A stretch of DNA of 64,000 nucleotides from Streptomyces sp. NBC_00154 (GTDB lineage Bacteria; Actinomycetota; Actinomycetes; Streptomycetales; Streptomycetaceae). Positions within the stretch are counted from its first letter, which is position 1; the number at the start of each line of letters is the position of its first letter. The notes under the pieces were generated by a model. It made no database searches. It saw only the letters and a list, made by a program, of their open reading frames with translations, and was not told the DNA's origin. Below, in pieces: positions 58,932-64,000 of this stretch. The translations under genes and the position numbers were made by a program. The stretch lies in NCBI RefSeq assembly GCF_026342835.1, contig NZ_JAPEMI010000001.1, positions 7,570,501-7,634,500 of the forward strand. The letters run 5' to 3'.

Positions 58932-59054
58932 ACATGGCTCCAGTTCCAGCCCGGCTTTGGTGGTGCCTGGACGCCGATTCGCACCAGGCGCCGGACATGC
59001 CGTCAGCCTGGCGGGACCTTGTGAAGAAGCTGTCAGAGCGCTGTGGTCATCGCA
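58932..59054. other. Gap between the surface-protein gene and the kinase
   Basis: Should hold the promoter of the surface-protein/sortase unit (minus strand) and the end of the kinase transcript. The sequence is G+C rich with no clear -10/-35 pair; no gene. Confidence 0.4.
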
Positions 59055-61061
59055 TCAGCCCGGATGACCGATGGACGATCCCCGACGGTCCGCGCCCTCT
59101 GGTTGCCGGCCCGGGACCTGCACCGGCTCGCTCGCTGGCCGGCCTGCCGGCAGCCGTAGCGTGAAGACCGAGCCTTCCCCTTGCGTACTCACCGCGCTCG
59201 CGCCGCCACCATGCGCCTCGGCGAGCTTCCTGACGATCGCCAGGCCGAGACCGCTGCCGCCGGTGCGGCGGGTCCGGGATTTCTCGGCTCGCCAGAAGCG
59301 GTCGAAGACGTACGGGAGGTCCTCGGCCGAGATACCGGTTCCCGTGTCGGCGACGTCCACGACCACCTCGTCACCCGACTCGGTGCCGTACGCGCACAGG
59401 GTCACGCGTCCCCCCGACGGCGTGTGACGCACCGCGTTGGACACCAGGTTGTCGATGGCCTGCCGCAGTCGCACCGGGTCGGCGGTCAGTTCGGGGGACG
59501 GGGATCCGGGCGCCGGCCTGCGTACCGTCAGGGTGACACCGGCCGTTTCGGCCCGGGCCCGGTGCGCCGCGGTGATCTGTCCGAGGAGGTCGAGGATCCG
59601 TACCGGCTCCGGGTGCAGACGCAGCGCGCCCGCGTCGGCCGCGGCCAGGTCCTGGAGGTCGTCGATGATGTGCTGCAGCTGGACCGCTTCCTCCAGGAGT
59701 GAGGAGATGAACGCCGGCTCGGGGTCGGCCAGGCCGTCCTGTGCGGCCTCCAGCCAGCCGCGGATGTTGCTCAGCGGGGTACGCAGCTCGTGGGCGACAT
59801 CGCTGACCATCATCTTGCGCTGTTCCTCGAGGCGCGCACGGTGCGCCGTCATGTCGTTGAAGGCTGCGGCCAGGCGCCCGATCTCGTTGTCATCGGCGAC
59901 CAGTACGGCCGCCGATTCCTCACCGTCCCGCATCCGCTGGGCGGCCCCCGTGAGCGCCCGCAGCGGACGTACGAGCCGGGCCCCGGCCAGCACCGAAGCA
60001 CCGACGGTGAGGGCGAGGACGAGGGCGGCGACGCCTGCGATCCGAGCAGTGTTCGCCGGTGAGAGGTCGAAACCGGGCACGGTGGCGCCGTTCGCGTCCC
60101 CGATGAACAGCAGCGCGGGCGAGGCGACATACGAGCTCAACTGCTCGTGGCGGGCGGTGCCCACGCACGACGCGATGGCCCGGTCGGCGTCACTGCTCCG
60201 GACGGCCGGTACGGGTGTGGGGGCGGAGGACCGGCGGACCGGTGCCGCGCTCGGCTCAGGCTTGCTTCCCTGGTCCCAGGAGAGGTCCAGCCGCAGGTGG
60301 ACGACCGTCCGGCCCTGGCGGTCCAGACAGGCATTGGCCAGCTTGTTGAGCGTGCCGAGCGCCTTCTTCTCGGTCCTGGTGGGTTCGTCCAGTGCGTCGG
60401 TGCTGCATCTGGTGCCCAGGATGCGGTCGGGATCGTTGCCCACGATCTGGATGCGAGGGCGCCCGCTAGGCCCCTCGACGACGTCCGAGGCGATCCCTAC
60501 ATCATTGAGACACGACACGACTTCGTCGGCGGCTCGGCGCAACTGCGTACGTTCCGCCGTCGGCAACCGGAACGGCCCGACGGCCCGCGGGTCGACGCGG
60601 TCGGCCGCTGTGTCGCTCGTACCGGCGGTCTGCGCCGCGAGCGCGGTGTCCACAGACAGCGGGTCGACGATCGCGGAGGCCTGCGTGGGCAACGCCGGCG
60701 GCGAGGACCTGGCCGCGGAGTCGGCGATGACCTCCCGGTTCTGGGTGGTCAGTGCGATCCGGCGATCCGACTGGCGGGCCAGATCACGCACCGTCGCCCC
60801 GACGTCGTCCCATCGGGGGTGGCCCGCCGCGAAGCCGAGCAGTTCGTTGTAGATCCGGGCGTCGGCGGTCAGGTTCTGGCCCTGCTCCTGCTTGATCGCG
60901 CCGGAGGTGGTCTGGACGGCGAGCCATGCGGTGGCCGCCACCGAACAGGCCGCCACCAGCACCGATACGGCAAGCAGTCGTCCGAGCAGGCTCTTGCGGA
61001 GCGGCAGCCGCTGCGGGTCCCACGGCCGGCCACGCCGGTCCTTCCGGCTACGACGAGGCAC
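59055..61061 (-). CDS. Sensor histidine kinase with large extracytoplasmic domain
   Basis: 668 residues. Span 1 (GRLLAVSVLVAACSVAATAW), an extracytoplasmic sensor of about 290 residues with paired cysteines (VVSCLNDVG, ACLDRQGRTVVHL, ASCVGTARHEQLSSYVASPA), span 2 (TARIAGVAALVLALTVGASV), HAMP (RLVRPLRALTGAAQRMRDGE), phospho box SDVAHELRTPLSNIRGW, ATPase N (NLVSNAVRHTP), G1 (DTGTGIS) and G2 (GGSGLGLAIV) boxes. It overlaps the response regulator by 14 bp. A truncated paralogue lies at 12.57-13.6 kb. Complete. Confidence 0.94.
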   Translation of the reverse strand: MPRRSRKDRRGRPWDPQRLPLRKSLLGRLLAVSVLVAACSVAATAWLAVQTTSGAIKQEQGQNLTADARIYNELLGFAAGHPRWDDVGATVRDLARQSDRRIALTTQNREVIADSAARSSPPALPTQASAIVDPLSVDTALAAQTAGTSDTAADRVDPRAVGPFRLPTAERTQLRRAADEVVSCLNDVGIASDVVEGPSGRPRIQIVGNDPDRILGTRCSTDALDEPTRTEKKALGTLNKLANACLDRQGRTVVHLRLDLSWDQGSKPEPSAAPVRRSSAPTPVPAVRSSDADRAIASCVGTARHEQLSSYVASPALLFIGDANGATVPGFDLSPANTARIAGVAALVLALTVGASVLAGARLVRPLRALTGAAQRMRDGEESAAVLVADDNEIGRLAAAFNDMTAHRARLEEQRKMMVSDVAHELRTPLSNIRGWLEAAQDGLADPEPAFISSLLEEAVQLQHIIDDLQDLAAADAGALRLHPEPVRILDLLGQITAAHRARAETAGVTLTVRRPAPGSPSPELTADPVRLRQAIDNLVSNAVRHTPSGGRVTLCAYGTESGDEVVVDVADTGTGISAEDLPYVFDRFWRAEKSRTRRTGGSGLGLAIVRKLAEAHGGGASAVSTQGEGSVFTLRLPAGRPASEPVQVPGRQPEGADRRGSSIGHPG

Positions 61062-61791
61062 GCGGCGCCCTCTTGGTGGCCGGGTCGGTCAGCTTGTAAC
61101 CCACGCCGAAGACGGTGAGCAGCCGGGTCGGCTTGCGCGGCGCGGGCTCGATCTTCTTGCGCAGGTTCATGATGTGCACGTCGACCGTGCGGTTGCTGAT
61201 GTACCGGTCGAAGCCGTGCAGTTCCTCCAGGAGCCGCTGTCTGCTGAAGACCCGCTCGGGTTCGGCGGCCATCGCGGCGAGGATACGGAACTCGCCGGGG
61301 GTGCACTCCACGTACGCCCCGTCGACCGACACCTCGTACCGGACGGGGTCGACCCGGAGCGCGCCCACGGACAGCACCTCGTCGGTGGCGCCGGTGGCGG
61401 GGGGCGCATCCGGTGTCCGGCGGGTGCGGCGCAGGAGCGTACGGACCCGGGCCATCAGCTCACGCGGGCTGTACGGCTTGGTCATGTAGTCGTCGGCGCC
61501 GAGGTCGAGGCCGAGCAGCAGATCGTCCTCGGTGGTGCGGGCCGTCAGCATCAGGACGGGCAGTTCCCGGCGCTCGGCACGCAGCACACGCAGCACGTCC
61601 AGACCGTCCGCCCGCTCCATCATCACATCGAGAACAAGTAGGTCGGGCTCTTTGTCTTTGTGCCGCACCTCGTCGAGCGCGGCGAGCCCGTCCCCGACGA
61701 CCGTGACCGCGTGGCCCTCGTGTTCGAGGTAACGGCGTACGAGTTCGGCCTGCTTCTCGTCGTCTTCGGCGACTATCACGTTTGCGCACAC
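61048..61791 (-). CDS. Response regulator (OmpR/PhoB type)
   Basis: 247 residues from GTG 61791 (VCANVIVAEDD...). Receiver: VAEDDEKQAELVRRYLEHEG, phospho-D in LLVLDVMMERADG near 56, T in LMLTARTTEDD, K in YMTKPYSPREL. Output: winged helix (GEFRILAAMAAEPERVFSRQ, DRYISNRTVDVHIMNLRKKI, LLTVFGVGYKL). No ribosome binding site precedes the GTG; a TACGAT -10 element seven bases upstream suggests a leaderless mRNA. Partner of the kinase that follows it with a 14-bp overlap. Confidence 0.93.
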   Translation of the reverse strand: MCANVIVAEDDEKQAELVRRYLEHEGHAVTVVGDGLAALDEVRHKDKEPDLLVLDVMMERADGLDVLRVLRAERRELPVLMLTARTTEDDLLLGLDLGADDYMTKPYSPRELMARVRTLLRRTRRTPDAPPATGATDEVLSVGALRVDPVRYEVSVDGAYVECTPGEFRILAAMAAEPERVFSRQRLLEELHGFDRYISNRTVDVHIMNLRKKIEPAPRKPTRLLTVFGVGYKLTDPATKRAPRASS

Positions 61792-61798
61792 GAGGTCG

Positions 61799-61804
61799 AT
61801 CGTA
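61799..61804 (-). promoter_or_regulatory. -10 element giving a leaderless start
   Basis: On the minus strand TACGAT (TANNNT consensus) ends seven bases before the GTG start of the response regulator. Transcription would begin at or very near the start codon, so the mRNA would lack a leader, common in Streptomyces. No convincing -35 was found. Confidence 0.5.
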
Positions 61805-62099
61805 GGCGAGTGCGGGGTGCGGTCCGGTGGGCGAGCCCGCGCGGGGGATGCCTCCCGCCAGCGGGGTGTTGTCGTGCGGGTCGACGGGGTACTCCTCGGA
61901 GCGCAGTAGCCGGACGGTCCCAGCGCGCCTGCCCGCTGACGCTCACCCAGTTGAGACTGGCGTTGGCGCAGAGCTTTCCCGAAACAAAGGCCCAAGGTGT
62001 TCGGACAAGTTGCCGGCGGCCCAGCTCGACCACGAGGTGGCCGAAGGTCTCAGGCGGAAGCAGGGTCGGCTTCGAGGGCGCGATAGAGGCGTCGGTCCA

Positions 62100-62540
62100 G
62101 ATTCCCCCGCGGTCCTGCTCCACGTCGTTCTCCCGGGCTTCCGAGAGTGCCGAGCGCTGGGCCCGCGACTACCTGTCCAGAATCCGCTCCAAGAGCACCT
62201 CCTCGCACGCCCGCCAGCACGTCAACGGCCTCGCCAAGGTCGCGGAGACCCTGCGCGCTCCTCGACGCCGAGCGCACCCGTCGGGTGGTCGGCTCGGTCC
62301 ACGTCCCTTTCGGCACCTGCTCCGAGCCCTCGAACGTCGCCGCCGGTGGAGGCACCTGCCCGCTGCGCGGGCTGCGACCACTTCGCCACCGACGCCTCCT
62401 ACCTCCCCGAACTCCGTGCTACCTCGACGGCCTGCTACGTACAGGGGGAGAAGCTGCGGTCGATGACCGAGGGTTACGACTGGGCCCGCGCCGAGGTCAC
62501 CCCGTCCGAGGGGGATCGCCCGCGTCCGGCGCCTGGTCCG
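62100..62540 (+). pseudogene. Large tyrosine-recombinase, C-terminal fragment
   Basis: Pieces in three frames: RDYLSRIRSKSTSSHARQHV, then DAERTRRVVGSVHVPFGTCS and EPSNVAAGG, then CAGCDHFATDASYLPELRA and YDWARAEVTPSEGDRP. They correspond to the end of the about 750-residue Streptomyces site-specific integrases (ACxFRFRCVGCDHFRTDVSYLPDL). The catalytic RHRY part is absent and at least three frameshifts occur. Confidence 0.55.
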
Positions 62541-62599
62541 TCGTGTGAGTGGGTGGGTTGGTGTCGGTGGGTTGGGTGTCATCCGTGTGGTGAGGGATA

Positions 62600-62960
62600 T
62601 CAGCGCGCCGCTGCGCGGGCTTTGTCGCTTGTGTCGCCCTCCCGTGACCGGGTCTTGGCACGCCAGGTAGTGGTGCGTCGTCTGCTCGCTCTGGATGAGT
62701 CCGGCAAGCTGGCGTCTGTGCATGTGCGGATCGCCGCCGATACGGCGGGGGCCTGTGTATGTACGGTGTGGCGCTGGCTGGCCGTGGCCCTTGCGTCGGG
62801 GTGTGCTGAGACGACGTCGCTGCGGCGTGGTGGTTTCGCGTTCACCAACGAGTTATGGGCCCAACTGTCTGACCTGGGCGGAAACGTAGCGGCGCTCCAC
62901 CGGCAGCTGCATGTTCTTACGTGGCGCCTGCTATGTCGGAAATCGAACTTGGTCGCGGTG
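62600..62960 (+). pseudogene. HTH transposase N-terminal fragment
   Basis: One frame reads RDRVLARQVVVRRLLALDES, then HVRIAADTAGACVCTVWRWL and GGFAFTNELWAQLSDLGGNV, AALHRQL. It resembles the N-terminal helix-turn-helix of large integrase-core transposases of Streptomyces (QVVVRRLLALD...TVWRWL...ELGGNVSALHREL). No catalytic domain follows. Confidence 0.45.
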
Positions 62961-63063
62961 GTGGTTTCCCTGTCTGGGGGAGGGCGTTGGCGTGAACTCG
63001 ATTCCCTGCTCGTGCGGACAGGGATTGACGGGGCCGTGAGAGTCGCCCGGAGATGTGAGACGA

Positions 63064-63687
63064 ATGGAGCCCGATGTGACAGCGCCTTCCCAGACGGGGG
63101 GTCGGCAGGGTCCGGCTGAGGATGCGGTCCTGGTGCTGGAGTCGCGAGGTGATCCGCAGCAGTTTGCCGAACTGTATGACCGGTATGCGCCGGACATCCA
63201 CCGGTACGTTGCCAGGCGTCTGGGGGACTGGCTGGCGGATGACGTGACGGCGGAGACCTTCCTGGTCGCGTTTCGTCGGCGGTATCGCTTCGACCCGGCC
63301 CGGGGGAGCGTTCGCCCGTGGCTGTACGGGATCGCCAGCAATCTGATCGCCGGGCACCGGCGATCAGAGGTGATGCAGTACCGGGTGCTGGCCAGGACAG
63401 CCGTAGACCCGGTGGTTGTGGACTACCACGACAGCACGGACAGCCGGGTCGCCGCCGCGGCAGTTAGCCGCCAGCTCGCCGCCGCGCTCGCTCATCTCTC
63501 CACAGGTGACCGGGATGTGCTGCTGCTGATCGCGTGGGAGTCCTTGTCCTACGACGAAGTGGCCCAGGCGCTGGGCATCCCTATCGGGACGGTCCGCTCC
63601 CGGTTGAACCGCGCGCGCAAGAAGGCACGGAAAGCACTCGGTGGCTTTGACCCCACCACGGCATGCGAGGAGTTCACCCGTGGATGA
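63064..63687 (+). CDS. RNA polymerase sigma factor (ECF, SigE-like)
   Basis: 207 residues from ATG 63064 (GGAGATGTGAGACGA upstream; GTG 63055 is possible). Region 2: FAELYDRYAPDIHRYVARRL, WLADDVTAETFLVAFRRRYR; RGSVRPWLYGIASNLIAGHR; region 4: LSTGDRDVLLLIAWESLSYD, EVAQALGIPIGTVRSRLNRA. ECF type that is paired with CU044_5270 proteins. The next gene overlaps by 8 bp, as usual for a sigma factor and its membrane partner. Confidence 0.92.
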   Translation: MEPDVTAPSQTGGRQGPAEDAVLVLESRGDPQQFAELYDRYAPDIHRYVARRLGDWLADDVTAETFLVAFRRRYRFDPARGSVRPWLYGIASNLIAGHRRSEVMQYRVLARTAVDPVVVDYHDSTDSRVAAAAVSRQLAAALAHLSTGDRDVLLLIAWESLSYDEVAQALGIPIGTVRSRLNRARKKARKALGGFDPTTACEEFTRG

Positions 63688-64000
63688 AATGACACTGCTG
63701 CGGCAGATGCGTGCCGAAATGCCCCGCCCGGACAGGGGCCGGCTGGTGACAGGCCGGGAACGGCTGCTGACAGCGATCAGTCAGGAAGCAGCCGAGCATC
63801 GCGCTCCTTCGATCCGGCAGCCTTCCGAAAGGAATGACATGACCTTCAACAAAGAGCGAGACGCCGACGCGTCACCGCTCACCGAAGGCGCCCGCCTCCG
63901 CTCCCGTACTGGTCGCCGACCGGTGCTGCGCATGGCTCTGGCAGCCGCCGCTGCCGTCGCCGTCGCTGCTACCGGGGTGAGCGTCCTCGACGACAGCGCC
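63680..64000 (+). CDS. CU044_5270-like membrane protein, 3' end cut by the window
   Basis: 107 codons from GTG 63680 (VDEMTLLRQMRAEMPRPDRG), overlapping the sigma stop. A cytoplasmic N-terminus of about 85 residues (RLVTGRERLLTAISQEAAEH, DMTFNKERDADASPLTEGAR) and the beginning of a membrane span (MALAAAAAVAVAATGVSVL). The CU044_5270 family accompanies ECF sigma genes in Streptomyces and may hold the sigma factor at the membrane. The external domain lies beyond 64000. Confidence 0.75.
   Translation, partial: MDEMTLLRQMRAEMPRPDRGRLVTGRERLLTAISQEAAEHRAPSIRQPSERNDMTFNKERDADASPLTEGARLRSRTGRRPVLRMALAAAAAVAVAATGVSVLDDSA

Noticed and set aside
1..64000. CRISPR arrays, tRNA or rRNA genes, or an antibiotic biosynthetic cluster
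   Set aside because: No regularly spaced repeats, no cloverleaf or rRNA-like sequence, and no PKS, NRPS or terpene-type genes were seen on reading both strands.

Overview
The window is high-GC actinobacterial DNA and almost certainly comes from Streptomyces or a close relative. The evidence is GTG starts, GGAGG-type ribosome binding sites, a SigE-family sigma factor, an ECF41/SigJ-type sigma factor with its flavin oxidoreductase, a GPP34 protein, a DUF6223 protein, a class F sortase, and Streptomyces-type IS3, IS5, IS110, ISL3, IS1182 and IS200/IS605 relatives. About one third of the length is broken: truncated transposases, relaxases, helicases, a DNA ligase, metabolic enzymes and regulators. 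Such a mix is typical of a Streptomyces chromosome arm or of a decayed integrated element rather than of the conserved core. No complete conjugative element, biosynthetic cluster, CRISPR array, tRNA or rRNA was seen. Layout. 1-2 kb holds transposase and MocR-type remnants. 2-4.8 kb is a large LuxR (LAL) regulator. 4.9-10.2 kb holds helicase and integrase remnants, intact msrB, a cysteine-dioxygenase-like gene, a small gene next to a GPP34 gene, an msrA broken by one base at its active site, and more IS remnants. 10.6-16.5 kb holds a GtrA-like membrane protein, a TrwC-type relaxase relic, a 5'-truncated histidine kinase, a divergent MarR/YceI pair sharing a 30-bp palindrome, and a deleted ArsR-type regulator. 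16.5-19.3 kb is an IS605-type tnpB element with an IS3 element inside it. 19.3-22.8 kb holds a secreted SMP-30-like protein and a sigma factor with a beta-propeller membrane protein. 22.8-27.9 kb has two inverted copies of a 362-bp element, one of which splits a relaxase relic, bracketing an SDR, an NmrA-like protein, an MFS exporter and its TetR regulator. 27.9-36.1 kb carries three more MFS exporters, each beside its own regulator (TetR, MarR, LysR). 36.9-42.8 kb holds a DNA ligase relic, an aminoglycoside-phosphotransferase-like gene, a 2-kb IS5-type element with two extra genes, a lipoprotein and a methyltransferase. 42.8-49 kb is amidase plus relics, a membrane protein, a shortened HU gene and an IS110 relic. 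49.5-53.6 kb is an ECF41 sigma/oxidoreductase pair separated by a complete IS200/IS605 element with tnpA and tnpB. 54-58.9 kb is a NarL-type two-component pair, a third tnpB element, and a class F sortase with a probable surface protein. 59-61.8 kb is an OmpR-type two-component pair whose kinase is the intact relative of the relic at 12.6-13.6 kb. 62-64 kb holds recombinase relics, then a sigma factor overlapping a CU044_5270-like gene that runs off the end. How the parts fit. Intact genes are mainly regulator-plus-exporter pairs, sigma/anti-sigma-like pairs, two-component systems and methionine-sulfoxide/thiol redox genes, that is stress response and efflux. Mobile DNA has worked on them in layers: the IS605 element between sigJ and its oxidoreductase, the IS3 element inside a tnpB, and the 362-bp element inside a relaxase. 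The two features that most deserve follow-up are the 362-bp element (two copies of identical length, no candidate protein, a 207-bp core with no differences, several potential RNA hairpins) and the trio of RNA-guided-nuclease-type TnpB copies, of which only one has a TnpA. All homology statements come from recognising sequence motifs by eye; no database search was possible.
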